Shown piece after piece: positions 1-8,807 of a stretch of 64,000 bases of DNA (positions are counted from its first letter, which is position 1; each line of letters starts with the position of its first letter). The notes below the pieces were generated by a model. That model did not search any database. It was not told the origin of the DNA and was given only the letters and a program-made list of their open reading frames with translations. The position numbers were made by a program, and so were the translations under genes. The stretch is from Pontibacter roseus DSM 17521 (GTDB lineage Bacteria > Bacteroidota > Bacteroidia > Cytophagales > Hymenobacteraceae): NCBI RefSeq assembly GCF_000373265.1, contig NZ_KB890761.1, positions 906,170 to 970,169 on the forward strand, written 5' to 3'.

Positions 1-1036
1 CATTCGTTTTCACGGCGGAGTGTGCGATGGAGGCGGAGCCTATACCTGCCTCATTGGAAAACAATCCACGTCGCAGGCCCTGTATCATGACACCTACTAT
101 ACCTCCGCCAAGAGCGGTGCTGGTGAAGGCTCCTTCAAAAATAGCTGCAAACGCCGCCGGAATCTGGGAGAAGTTGACGGAAAGCACCACGATGGCTGCC
201 ACGATATAGATGCCGCACATCAGGGGCACTATCTTTTCAGTCACGCGCGCAATGCTTTTCATGCCACCTATAATGACCAAGCCCACTAGCACAGCCATCA
301 CCAGCCCGAACACCCAAGCATTGCCACCCCCGAAGAAGGAGCCCTCTGCTCCACCCGTAACCGAAATAACCTGCTGCGTCGCCTGGTTTATCTGGAACAT
401 GTTGCCAGCCCCGATGGCCCCTCCGATGCACATTACGGCAAAGAACGCAGCCAGGAATCGGCCCAACCCCTTCATGCCACGCTCGCTCAGGCCCTTGTTC
501 AGGTAATGCATCGGTCCTCCCGAAACAGTGCCATCGGCATGCACGTCCCGGTACTTCACACCCAGTGTGCACGAAACGAACTTAGAGGACATCCCAAATA
601 TACCCGCCATAATCATCCAGAATGTAGCACCCGGACCACCCAAGGAAATGGCAATGGCCACACCGGCAATGTTGCCCAGGCCTACCGTTCCCGAAACAGC
701 GGCCGTCAGCGCTTGGAAGTGGGATACTTCGCCAGCGGCATCAGGCTGGTTATACTTGCCGCGCACAATGTCTAGGGCATGTTTGAAGCCTCTGATGTTG
801 ATAAAACCCAGATAGATGGTGAAGAATACAGCACCAAACAGTAGCCAAACCAGTATCAGCGGGATGCCCACGCCTCCAAGTTGTACTTCATAGAAGATGA
901 TGCTGGATATGAACTCTGCAGTAGGGCCTACAGCAGCATCAATCTTTTCGTCTATAGAGGTAGCCTGGGGTGCACGTGCCGTCGCACTGGCAAAGGAAGT
1001 CAGACAGGGACCTAAAAAGAGTAGGATTTTTTTCAT
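1..1036 (-). CDS. Alanine/glycine:cation symporter (AGCS family), C-terminus outside window
   Basis: Reading down from the ATG at 1036, the frame stays open to the window edge. It begins with a hydrophobic, signal-like leader (MKKILLFLGPCLTSFAS), then a series of membrane segments. Family hallmarks are visible: a Gly-rich 'VSGTVGLGNIAGVA' segment, the SGGPMHYL block and a 'FSNEAGIGSASIAH' motif, all typical of sodium:alanine symporters (PF01235). The family imports alanine or glycine with Na+ across the inner membrane. About 345 residues are present, and AGCS proteins are usually 450-550, so the last 100-200 residues lie outside. It stands alone, with no same-strand partner nearby. The family assignment is firm; the exact substrate is not visible. 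Confidence 0.93.
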   Translation of the reverse strand, partial: MKKILLFLGPCLTSFASATARAPQATSIDEKIDAAVGPTAEFISSIIFYEVQLGGVGIPLILVWLLFGAVFFTIYLGFINIRGFKHALDIVRGKYNQPDAAGEVSHFQALTAAVSGTVGLGNIAGVAIAISLGGPGATFWMIMAGIFGMSSKFVSCTLGVKYRDVHADGTVSGGPMHYLNKGLSERGMKGLGRFLAAFFAVMCIGGAIGAGNMFQINQATQQVISVTGGAEGSFFGGGNAWVFGLVMAVLVGLVIIGGMKSIARVTEKIVPLMCGIYIVAAIVVLSVNFSQIPAAFAAIFEGAFTSTALGGGIVGVMIQGLRRGLFSNEAGIGSASIAHSAVKTN

Positions 1037-1330
1037 AGAAGGAAGCTAGTTAGGATGGTCAGCAATGTTTAATATAATTTTTTTCGAGGGGAACAGGAAA
1101 TCAGCCCCAGAATTACTTTGTCAGGTTCAGCAAAAAGTTGACAAAGTGCAAGCTTGGTTGTGCTGAATTGTAAGTAATCACTGCGAATGACGATAAGGGT
1201 TGGCCTTCGGTGAAAATTGAAGAATGAGGATAACAGCACAGAAATATAGAGCAGAATGTAAAAAGGTGCCAAAAAGGCTTAATTTTGAGATTGTGACCAT
1301 TGTCCTATACCTCAAACCTATACTTGCACG

Positions 1331-1957
1331 ATGAATCCGCTGAAGAAAATAGCCCTTTCCATGTTGCTGTTGGCATGTATGCCATTAGCCGCGTTTGCCC
1401 AGAAAGCCCCTAAAGGCAAAGACCAGTTGGTAACCATCTCCACTCCCCTGGGAGAGATGCGGCTCATACTGTTCGACGACACCCCCAAGCATAAAGAAAA
1501 CTTCCTGAAACTGGCCAAAAGCGGCTTTTACGACGGCACCACCTTTCACCGTGTAGTGGACGGCTTCATGATTCAGGGCGGCGACCCCAAGTCGAAGCAG
1601 GGCAACACCATGAACATTGACTACAACGTGCCCGCCGAGATTCTGCCAAAGTACAAGCACCAACGTGGCGCCGTGGCTGCCGCCCGCCTGGATGACCGGG
1701 TGAACCCGCAGCGCGCCTCCAGCGGCTCCCAGTTCTACATCGTGGAGAACCATAACGGAACTCCCCAGCTCGACGAGGCCTATACCGTGTTCGGGCAGGT
1801 GGTAGACGGCCTGGAGGTGATAGACAAGATAGCCTCACAACCCAAAGACGGCCGTGACCGTCCGCTTTCCGACATCAAGATGACGGTGAAAGTGGAGGAG
1901 GTGAAGAAGAAGAAAATCGCCAAGAAGTACGACTACGACTATAGCCAGAACGACTAG
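1331..1957 (+). CDS. Secreted cyclophilin-type peptidyl-prolyl cis-trans isomerase
   Basis: A 208-residue protein with a clear signal peptide (about residues 1-23, ending AAFAQ), which indicates periplasmic location. The body is a cyclophilin domain: FHRVVDGFMIQGGDP carries the catalytic Arg and the substrate-binding Phe/Met/Gln residues, followed by a SSGSQFYIV block and 'YTVFGQVVDGLEVID'. It should isomerise X-Pro bonds during folding of exported proteins. The C-terminal tail is Lys/Tyr/Asp-rich (EEVKKKKIAKKYDYDY), a common low-complexity end. The ATG is the first in frame and directly starts the signal peptide. It is monocistronic; the next gene starts about 150 bp later. Confidence 0.95.
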   Translation: MNPLKKIALSMLLLACMPLAAFAQKAPKGKDQLVTISTPLGEMRLILFDDTPKHKENFLKLAKSGFYDGTTFHRVVDGFMIQGGDPKSKQGNTMNIDYNVPAEILPKYKHQRGAVAAARLDDRVNPQRASSGSQFYIVENHNGTPQLDEAYTVFGQVVDGLEVIDKIASQPKDGRDRPLSDIKMTVKVEEVKKKKIAKKYDYDYSQND

Positions 1958-2111
1958 CCGGTCCTCTAGCCATGCACATTTCCATCTCCCTGCTCTCCCG
2001 TAAGGTATAGCATTTCCCTTGTCACAGGTATAGCTCTTCCTTTTGGCGAGGACGGGAGATGATTATTCAAGGGCTCTTGCCAATCGAGCCGCATATCCAT
2101 ATTTTATTAAC

Positions 2112-3017
2112 ATGAAAAGAATACTCATTACAGGCTCTAACGGCCTGCTGGGCCAGAAACTGGCCTCTCTGTTGCTCCCTCGCACTGACGTGCAGCTACT
2201 TGCTACCAGCCGCGGCGATAATAAACTGGCTGACATCTTTCCAACTCTCTCCTTCGCCTCTCTGGATGTGACGAATCGCAAGGAGGTTGACAGGGTGGTG
2301 CGCGAGTTTCAGCCGACGCACCTCATCCATACAGCTGCCATGACCAACGTGGATCAATGCGAGACCGACCGGGAAGGCGCTCTGCGGCTCAACCGGGATG
2401 CCGTGGCCCATGTGGTGGAGGCCTGCGAGAAGCACAATGTGCACCTCATCCACCTTTCCACAGACTTCATTTTCGATGGCCAGGCCGGACCCTACGATGA
2501 AGAGGCGGCAGCCAACCCCATCAGCTTCTATGGCGAGACCAAGCTGATGGCTGAGAAGCTGGTGCAACAGGCGAAATGTAAGTGGGCCATCCTGCGCACC
2601 GTGCTGGTGTATGGTGTGGTGCATGACTACGGCCGTACCAACATTGTGCTGTGGGTGCGCGACAGCCTGCAGGCAGGCAAGGTGATAAAGGTGGTGGATG
2701 ACCAGTTCAGGACACCAACGCTAGCCGAGGACCTGGCCATGGGCTGCTGGCTGGCCGTGAAGAAGGACGCAGAAGGCGTTTTCAATATCTCCGGCAAAGA
2801 AATGTACACCCCTTACCAGATGGCCATGATTGTAGCCGACTACTTCGAGCTCAATAAGTCCCTGATTGACAAAGCCGATGCCAGTACCTTCTCGCAGCCG
2901 GCACAGCGTCCGCCGCGCACCGGGTTCATCATCACCAAGGCCGAAAACGAGTTGGGCTATGCCCCGCATACCTTTCTGGAAGGCATAGCCATAGTGGCCC
3001 GCCAAGCGAAGGGATAG
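2112..3017 (+). CDS. RmlD-like NAD(P)-dependent sugar-nucleotide reductase (extended SDR)
   Basis: A 301-residue extended SDR. The start is the ATG that begins MKRILITGSNGLLGQ. The open frame extends 23 codons further upstream, but that stretch has no SDR-like character. The Rossmann glycine motif is at residues 7-14 and the catalytic YGETK (YxxxK) is near residue 140. PF04321 (RmlD substrate-binding) is the best family fit: reduction of a dTDP-4-keto-6-deoxy sugar or a related nucleotide sugar, giving precursors for surface polysaccharide. No other rml genes are adjacent, so the real substrate is uncertain; many Bacteroidota carry orphan RmlD-like reductases. Family sure, substrate unsure. 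Confidence 0.85.
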   Translation: MKRILITGSNGLLGQKLASLLLPRTDVQLLATSRGDNKLADIFPTLSFASLDVTNRKEVDRVVREFQPTHLIHTAAMTNVDQCETDREGALRLNRDAVAHVVEACEKHNVHLIHLSTDFIFDGQAGPYDEEAAANPISFYGETKLMAEKLVQQAKCKWAILRTVLVYGVVHDYGRTNIVLWVRDSLQAGKVIKVVDDQFRTPTLAEDLAMGCWLAVKKDAEGVFNISGKEMYTPYQMAMIVADYFELNKSLIDKADASTFSQPAQRPPRTGFIITKAENELGYAPHTFLEGIAIVARQAKG

Positions 3018-3193
3018 GCGGTCGGTGCCGTTGCCGGACTCACCGCTTGTTTTAAGTTGTAGGCGCTGTATTAAAAATATGGAATTTAGTATGGTTCAAT
3101 CACAAGCATTGTTTAAATTGGATGCTTTAATTCCGCTTACTAGAACCAACACTAAACCAACTAATCTAAACCAATCAACTTTTACCCCTTTGT

Positions 3194-4849
3194 ATGAGTG
3201 CTAACAAAGAATCATGGGGCTCCCGAGTGGGTCTCATTCTGGCCATGGCCGGCAACGCGGTGGGTCTCGGAAACTTTTTGCGTTTTCCGGTACAGGCTGT
3301 GCAGAACGGCGGTGGAGCCTTCATTATACCTTACCTTGTCTGCTTCCTGGTGATGGGTATTCCCCTGCTCTGGATTGAATGGTCTATGGGCCGCTTCGGG
3401 GGCAAGTTCGGTCACCACTCCACGCCTTTTATCGTGGACACCATGCACAAGAATCGCCTCTGGAAGTACATCGGCGTATTCGGCATCTGGACCAACATTG
3501 CGGTTGCTTCTTACTACTGCTACTTGGAATCCTGGACGCTTTCCTACGTGTTCCACTCGCTGGCTGGCTCTTTCAATGGACTCGACCAGAATGGCGTTTC
3601 CAACTTCTTCGATCAGTATGTGAGCCTGGGTGAGTCGACCTTCGGTATCCCTTACGAGCCTATCTTCTTTTTTGTCCTCTGCTTGCTGCTTAACACCTGG
3701 ATTCTCTCCCAGGGCCTTGCCAAAGGAGTGGAGCGCGTTGCCAAAATCGGTATGCCGCTCCTGATTATTTTTGGTATGTTCCTGGCCTACAAAGGCTTTA
3801 CGATTACGGCAGGTGAAAATGGTGCTATTAACGATAGCTCAGTTGGCCTTAATTTCCTCTGGACGCCGAACTTCGATGAGCTCTGGTCTCCTACGGTATG
3901 GTTGGCTGCGGCCGGTCAAATCTTCTTCACCCTTTCGGTAGGTATGGGTACCATACATTGCTACGCTTCTTATGTGCGCTCCAAAGACGATATCGCCCTC
4001 AATGCCATGTCGGCAGGTTGGATGAACGAGTTCGTGGAAGTGGTGCTAGGTGCTTCTATCCTGATTCCAATTTCGATTGGTTACCTGGGTATAGATGGTG
4101 TAGTTGACCTCGTAAACAGCCAGGGTGGCCTTGGATTAGGCTTCCGAACGCTGCCATACCTGTTCTACCAGTGGGGCGATGTGCTGGGTGCCGTTGCCGG
4201 TGTGATGTGGTTTGGCTTGCTGTTCTTTGCGGGCATCACGTCTTCTTTGGCCATGGGTACACCATGGATTGGTTTCCTGCAGGACGAGTTTAACTGGAAT
4301 CGCAGACCTGCCGCCTGGTCTTTTGGCCTTATAGTACTGGTGCTGGGTATGCCGACGGTGCTGTTCTTCAAGTACGGCGTGTTCGACGAGTACGACTACT
4401 GGGCAGGTACGGTATCGCTGGTGGTGTTTGCCTTGTTTGAATCCATTTTGTTTGCGTGGGTGTTTGGTATGAACAAAGGCTGGAGAGAAATTACCTCTGG
4501 TGCTGACATCAAAGTGCCGAACATCTACAAATTCATCATCAAATTCGTAACCCCACTGCTGTTGCTATGGGTGTTCATCGGCTCCCTTATCACACCGAAG
4601 GGCGGCGATTGGGCAGGCGCATTCAGCAACGGCTGGGAACTGGACGATAGCTCCATCATCAACAAGATAAAGAACTCGAACCTGAAGCGCCAGCTGGCCG
4701 AAGCCACCGACCCGGCCGTGATTGAGCAACTGCAGGATACGCTGTTCTTTGTGAATGCTTCGCGCATACTGCTGGTAGTGGTGTTCCTGAGTATAGCGGG
4801 GCTAGTATACATGGCGTATAAAAAAAGAGTTAGAGAAGGAAGAATTTAG
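3194..4849 (+). CDS. Sodium-dependent transporter, neurotransmitter:sodium symporter (NSS/SNF) family
   Basis: A 551-residue LeuT-fold transporter. The N-terminus 'GNAVGLGNFLRFP' forms the broken helix TM1 with Na+ and substrate ligands. 'GGGAFIIPYL' and 'WIEWSMGR' in TM2 are also signature NSS blocks (PF00209), and about 12 membrane segments can be counted. It imports an amino acid with Na+. A 53-residue single-span protein follows six bases after its stop, which matches the MetP-MetS architecture of methionine/alanine importers. This suggests hydrophobic amino-acid uptake, but substrate specificity is inferred only from that neighbour. Confidence 0.95.
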   Translation: MSANKESWGSRVGLILAMAGNAVGLGNFLRFPVQAVQNGGGAFIIPYLVCFLVMGIPLLWIEWSMGRFGGKFGHHSTPFIVDTMHKNRLWKYIGVFGIWTNIAVASYYCYLESWTLSYVFHSLAGSFNGLDQNGVSNFFDQYVSLGESTFGIPYEPIFFFVLCLLLNTWILSQGLAKGVERVAKIGMPLLIIFGMFLAYKGFTITAGENGAINDSSVGLNFLWTPNFDELWSPTVWLAAAGQIFFTLSVGMGTIHCYASYVRSKDDIALNAMSAGWMNEFVEVVLGASILIPISIGYLGIDGVVDLVNSQGGLGLGFRTLPYLFYQWGDVLGAVAGVMWFGLLFFAGITSSLAMGTPWIGFLQDEFNWNRRPAAWSFGLIVLVLGMPTVLFFKYGVFDEYDYWAGTVSLVVFALFESILFAWVFGMNKGWREITSGADIKVPNIYKFIIKFVTPLLLLWVFIGSLITPKGGDWAGAFSNGWELDDSSIINKIKNSNLKRQLAEATDPAVIEQLQDTLFFVNASRILLVVVFLSIAGLVYMAYKKRVREGRI

Positions 4850-4855
4850 GAAACT

Positions 4856-5017
4856 ATGAATACATCTGCACTTGTTGTCATGCTCAGTACCATGTTGTTA
4901 GTAACTGGCGCAACTATCTACTTTTTTATAAGGGTGCTCAATGCCCCTCACAAACCGGAGCCTGACTCCTATCTTGACAATGACGACGAGATAGAGCGGC
5001 AGGCCCCGCGGGCTTAG
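4856..5017 (+). CDS. MetS-type small subunit of NSS amino-acid importer
   Basis: A 53-residue ORF whose ATG lies six bases after the NSS transporter stop. Residues about 3-25 form one hydrophobic segment (TSALVVMLSTMLLVTGATIYFF), followed by an RVLNAPHKPEPD linker and a strongly acidic tail (DNDDEIE). Size, topology and position match the methionine/alanine import family small subunit (MetS) known to be needed by the MetP transporter in Corynebacterium. It is easy to miss because of its length. I infer that it binds and stabilises the upstream transporter. The next gene starts eight bases later, so all three are probably on one transcript. Confidence 0.8.
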   Translation: MNTSALVVMLSTMLLVTGATIYFFIRVLNAPHKPEPDSYLDNDDEIERQAPRA

Positions 5018-5025
5018 AATTTTAT

Positions 5026-5979
5026 ATGAGAAAACTCAGGTACTGGATTCGACGCAACTTTGGCTTTTCGCAGCGTGAAGTAAACGGGTTTCTGGTGCTG
5101 ATAGGCATAATGGTGCTGCTTACGGCGGCACCATTATTTTTTAACTGGCTCCTGAGTCCCAGGCACAGCACTTTCAGCAACCCCAACGACAAACAGACAC
5201 TAGACAGCCTGGTGGCGCAGCTGGAGGCAAAGCAGCCACCTGCTAGGGGGAAGCGGCAGTTCGAAGTGCCGGCTGTCGCGCTGCGGCCCTTCAATCCCAA
5301 TGAACTGTCGGAGGAGCAATGGCAGGGTTTTGGGGTGCCGAAGTACATGGCCAAACGCATTCTCAACTACCGCAAAAAGGTGGGCGATTTCACGTACAAA
5401 GCCGAATTGGGCAGAATCTATGACTTCCCGGACTCGACCTTCCAGCGACTCTATCCCTACATCGAGCTCCCCGAAACCAGGCCAGACCGCTATAAGCGCA
5501 GCCAAGGTATAGCCGCCAACACGCGTACGGCCTCCAATACAAACTATACCTATACTCGCCCACGTGAGCGCTTCATTCTGGCGCCATTCAACATCAACGC
5601 AGCCGATACCACCGAGCTGAAGCAAATAAGGGGCATCGGTAGCAAACTGTCTGCCCGGATTGTGAAGTACAGGGGCAGCCTGGGCGGTTTCCACAGCATG
5701 GAGCAGGTGAAGGAGGTATACGGGTTGCCACCTGCCATAGTGGATAGCCTGCAGAAGTACGCTTTTGTACCGAAGGCCAATGTGGTGCAACGGATTCCGC
5801 TCAACTCAGCCAACGCCGACGAACTGCGGGCGCACCCTTACATCAATTCCAACCTGGCCCGGGCTATTGTGGCTTACCGGGAACAGCATGGGGCCTACCG
5901 GCAGGTGGAGGATATACGCCAGATAAAGCTGGTGACGCCCGAGCTATACGAGAAAATCAGTCCATACCTGGTGCTGTAG
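5026..5979 (+). CDS. Membrane-anchored helix-hairpin-helix (ComEA-like) protein with three HhH modules
   Basis: A 317-residue protein. A basic N-terminus (MRKLRYWIRRNFGFS) precedes one membrane segment (residues about 23-42). Three homologous HhH units follow, each starting with a PFNPNEL / FNINAADTTEL / PLNSANADEL-type phrase: roughly residues 87-150, 187-245 and 250-317. The central unit keeps the classic 'IRGIGSKLSARIVKYR' hairpin. Such proteins bind DNA non-specifically; ComEA receives DNA during transformation, but this one is larger and could equally serve another envelope role. It follows the MetS gene by eight bases. A link to DNA uptake is possible given the dispersed 8-mer in this genome, but that is speculation. 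Confidence 0.82.
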   Translation: MRKLRYWIRRNFGFSQREVNGFLVLIGIMVLLTAAPLFFNWLLSPRHSTFSNPNDKQTLDSLVAQLEAKQPPARGKRQFEVPAVALRPFNPNELSEEQWQGFGVPKYMAKRILNYRKKVGDFTYKAELGRIYDFPDSTFQRLYPYIELPETRPDRYKRSQGIAANTRTASNTNYTYTRPRERFILAPFNINAADTTELKQIRGIGSKLSARIVKYRGSLGGFHSMEQVKEVYGLPPAIVDSLQKYAFVPKANVVQRIPLNSANADELRAHPYINSNLARAIVAYREQHGAYRQVEDIRQIKLVTPELYEKISPYLVL

Positions 5980-6069
5980 GTATGGGCCCTGCTACTACAT
6001 TTAGCTGCTCCTCAGCTGGGAAAGCAAAGAATCCTTCGCCACATCCTGTTTTATTTATAAGCTATCTTC

Positions 6070-6077
6070 TATATTTG
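6070..6077 (+). promoter_or_regulatory. Bacteroidota -7 promoter box
   Basis: TATATTTG is an exact TAnnTTTG match, about 70 bases before the ATG of the secreted protein at 6149. A clear -33 TTG at the right spacing is not present; the nearest is a TGTTTTA stretch around 6047. Confidence 0.5.
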
Positions 6078-6148
6078 AATAGCTGCTAACACAGCTATTC
6101 TACTCTACATCCACCACCTTTCGGCCTATAGCTATACCTCTACCTCGC

Positions 6149-6976
6149 ATGAAACGACTCCTTGCCTCCTTGCTGCTGCTTTTCGTGGCACAGTACGCCT
6201 TTGCCCAGGCGGACACCCTCTTCACCCATACAGGTAAAATACCTTGCACCGTAAAAGAGATAACCCCTGAAACGGTACGGTATACGCATGTAGGAGAGGA
6301 GCTGATTAACACGGTTTACCGGAATGCGGTGCAGAAAATCGTGTTCCAGAACGGGCGTGTGCAGACATTTGAAGAAGCAACTGCTTTAAAGAAAATCAGT
6401 GGCTTGCATGATTTCAATAACGTGACTGTAACACAGCTTGAAGGAGATGTGAAGGGCTTGTTCAAAGTGGGGGACATCAGTTCAGCAGCTCAGAGCGCTA
6501 CGCTGCTCTCTGACATGGGCGCCGTCCGGGACCGTGCTTTCCGCAAAATTAAGATTGTTGCCGCGATGATGGGGGCGAACATCGTATACCTGACGCAACA
6601 GCAAACCGTGGCCAACAATATTTACCTGCGAAACAGTTATGGCAATACACCCGGAACGTATCTGTCAGGCGTCGTCTACACGAACCAGTTGCCAAGCCTC
6701 GAGGAGTTCAAATCAAGAACAGCTGGCAAGTCGGAGTTCCAGGTGATTGAAAAAGCGAGCTTCAAGAGCAGCTCAAACGATGTGACTACCTATCCTTCCA
6801 AATGGAAATTCAAACTGCGGGAGGTGAAGAATGAGAACGGGCTGATTATACTGGACGGCGATTTGCAAGGGGCCAGCAGGTACAACAAATTCAGGGTAGC
6901 CTCTTTCGATGAAAAATTCTTCTACATCTACTACGAAGAGAAAGGTGTTTCTTACAACGTGAAGCTCGCGATATAA
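6149..6976 (+). CDS. Secreted protein of unknown function
   Basis: A 275-residue protein with a signal peptide (MKRLLASLLLLFVAQYAFAQ). The first mature stretch, 'DTLFTHTGKIPCTVKEITPETVRYTH', resembles the short beta-rich 'localisation' repeats seen at the N-terminus of many Bacteroidota envelope proteins. A helical region near 'RDRAFRKIKIVAAMMGANIVYL' includes a hydrophobic patch. There are no catalytic motifs that I recognise. It has its own promoter-like box and no operon partners. The secreted location is seen from the leader; the function is unknown. Confidence 0.75.
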   Translation: MKRLLASLLLLFVAQYAFAQADTLFTHTGKIPCTVKEITPETVRYTHVGEELINTVYRNAVQKIVFQNGRVQTFEEATALKKISGLHDFNNVTVTQLEGDVKGLFKVGDISSAAQSATLLSDMGAVRDRAFRKIKIVAAMMGANIVYLTQQQTVANNIYLRNSYGNTPGTYLSGVVYTNQLPSLEEFKSRTAGKSEFQVIEKASFKSSSNDVTTYPSKWKFKLREVKNENGLIILDGDLQGASRYNKFRVASFDEKFFYIYYEEKGVSYNVKLAI

Positions 6977-7005
6977 GTACGGGAGGACATTGGGCTAAAG
7001 GCTGA

Positions 7006-7488
7006 CTACTGCTTTCGTGCCTGAAACAACTGCTCCGCCTTTTCCAGCACAAGTCGCTCGCTTTTGAAGGCCAACAGTTTTTTCGCCTCCTGTAACCCGA
7101 CCCAACGCGCTTCGTTCACTTCCCAGTCGTGCTGGCCAATGTCGCCGGACTGGTAGGAGAGTAGGAAGAAGTGGACGAACTTATGGAACCGGACGCGCTG
7201 CTGCCCCTTGTTGCCCACATACCAGTATTCAATCACATCGATTTTCTCCAGCAGGCTCGCAGCTATACCTGTCTCCTCCCGCACTTCCCGCACCGCGGTT
7301 GCCTCAGGCGACTCACCGGGGTCTACTATACCTTTGGGCAACTGCCAGCGTGCCTGCTTGCCAACCGAAATAAGCGCAACCTCAACGCCCGCGGCTGTCT
7401 CCCGATAAGCGACCCCACCCGAAGAGACCTGCTCCAGGGTAGGTATACTGGCTTTGGCGGGTGTGCTATCCTGGGCTTCTTCGGGCAT
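7006..7488 (-). CDS. Nudix hydrolase
   Basis: A 160-residue protein carrying a complete Nudix box, 'GIVDPGESPEATAVREVREETGI' (seen in two pieces, residues about 54-76), with the REVREETG core that binds Mg2+. It cleaves a nucleoside diphosphate linked to another moiety; the 'QLPKGIVDPGES' context is typical of diadenosine-polyphosphate or ADP-ribose type enzymes but does not fix the substrate. The first about 20 residues (PEEAQDSTPAKAS) look unstructured. It begins 25 bases after the stop of the upstream hydrolase gene, so the two are likely co-transcribed. Confidence 0.92.
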   Translation of the reverse strand: MPEEAQDSTPAKASIPTLEQVSSGGVAYRETAAGVEVALISVGKQARWQLPKGIVDPGESPEATAVREVREETGIAASLLEKIDVIEYWYVGNKGQQRVRFHKFVHFFLLSYQSGDIGQHDWEVNEARWVGLQEAKKLLAFKSERLVLEKAEQLFQARKQ

Positions 7489-7513
7489 ACGTGTGTATAG
7501 TTAGGAAACAGGT

Positions 7514-8605
7514 CTACCGCTGACCGGCCACAGGAGGGGCGACCTCTGGTGTTTTCTTCTGCTGCTCGTTCAGCCACAGCAGCCCCGGGTTGTAGGCCAT
7601 GTCGTGCACGCCCACAAACAGCACCAGCCGTACATTGGCTGACTCGCGCGAAAACACCACCTGCGGGTCTTTGGTGCCAAAGTACCTGTCGCGGGTGGTG
7701 GCGCCTTCCATACCTTCCGGCAGTTTCTGCTCCTTCAGAAGATAGTCAACCTGCTCTTGCGAAATTGTATCGGCCGGGTTGGCCAGTATGTTGAAGGCCC
7801 GGATGGAATGGTCTGGCGGAACGAGCACGTCTTCGGTTCCATGGGCCAGGAAGATGGGTACCTCCTTGGCATTTTGGATGTAGGTGCTGGGGCTGCGACG
7901 CTTGCACTCTTCGGCGGCTGGCGTGCCAGGTATAGGCTCACCCCCGCAGGCAATTACGATATGGCTGTTGTAATCGCGGTGGGGGTAGTTCTGGCTGAAG
8001 GCATACCAGTCCACCAGGTCAAAGACTGGCACCCAGGCTACCACGCCCGCCCATATCTCAGGGTGTCTGCCCGCGGCCACCAGCGCCGTCATCGCCCCGC
8101 CCGAAGACCCCAGGATGTAAATGCGCGACTCGTCAATCTCAGCATGTGCCTTGGCATAGTTCACCGCATCCACCAGGTCCTGTATGGCCAGGTCAGAGGC
8201 CACGGCCTCCGGCTTGTCGAACTTGCCCCGGTAGTTGGGGTGAATGAAGGCCCAGTCATATTCCTTCGACCAGAGCGCGTAAGGGATGCTCTTTACCTGC
8301 AGGTACTCGCTGCTCCAGCTGTGCAGCATGACCAGCAGGGGGCGCTTTCCGGTGGTCTCGGAGGTATAGAACAGCGCAGGCTGCTCGCTACCATCTATGG
8401 TTGATGTGATGCTGACCTGTTGTATCTCGGGAACCTGCTGCTTCCATTTCTCCAGGCTCTCATCTGCGAACTTAAACGGGTACTTTTTGGAGGTGGAGAA
8501 CTCGTCCATGCGGCTCACAGGCTTTTCCTGCCGCTCCTTGGTGCAGGAGGTGAAGAGAGCACAGGTGCTCAGCAGAAAGAATATCAGAAGGATGTAGTTT
8601 CTCAT
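7514..8605 (-). CDS. Alpha/beta hydrolase lipoprotein (prolyl-oligopeptidase-like)
   Basis: The start is placed at the ATG beginning MRNYILLIFFLL, which opens a lipoprotein signal with lipobox ALFTSC; an ATG six codons upstream would add residues before the basic n-region. The mature protein is about 345 residues. The nucleophile elbow is 'ILGSSGGAM' (G-x-S-x-G) near residue 165, and the catalytic His is probably in 'VGVHDMAYNPG' near the end. It is a serine hydrolase related to S9 peptidases or dienelactone-hydrolase-like esterases, anchored in the envelope. The Nudix gene follows by 25 bases. Substrate unknown. Confidence 0.88.
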   Translation of the reverse strand: MRNYILLIFFLLSTCALFTSCTKERQEKPVSRMDEFSTSKKYPFKFADESLEKWKQQVPEIQQVSITSTIDGSEQPALFYTSETTGKRPLLVMLHSWSSEYLQVKSIPYALWSKEYDWAFIHPNYRGKFDKPEAVASDLAIQDLVDAVNYAKAHAEIDESRIYILGSSGGAMTALVAAGRHPEIWAGVVAWVPVFDLVDWYAFSQNYPHRDYNSHIVIACGGEPIPGTPAAEECKRRSPSTYIQNAKEVPIFLAHGTEDVLVPPDHSIRAFNILANPADTISQEQVDYLLKEQKLPEGMEGATTRDRYFGTKDPQVVFSRESANVRLVLFVGVHDMAYNPGLLWLNEQQKKTPEVAPPVAGQR

Positions 8606-8667
8606 AGAGTACTTATAGGGCAATGTCAGCGCAGGACTTTTGGTGGTTTCCTCTTACAACCAACGCA

Positions 8668-8675
8668 CAAAGTTA
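8668..8675 (-). promoter_or_regulatory. Bacteroidota -7 promoter box
   Basis: On the minus strand this reads TAACTTTG (TAnnTTTG), about 63 bases before the lipoprotein hydrolase start. No convincing -33 TTG at 19-21 bases. Confidence 0.42.
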
Positions 8676-8807
8676 TTTGTTATCGTGTTGAGGAATGTCA
8701 GAAAATTTCAGGCCGTTGCACGAACTGCTATACCATACGCGGCAAAACGCGGAATGGATTAGACGCACAGGTTCAGTGAACGTGCAGCATGCCCATACCT
8801 GAACCGG

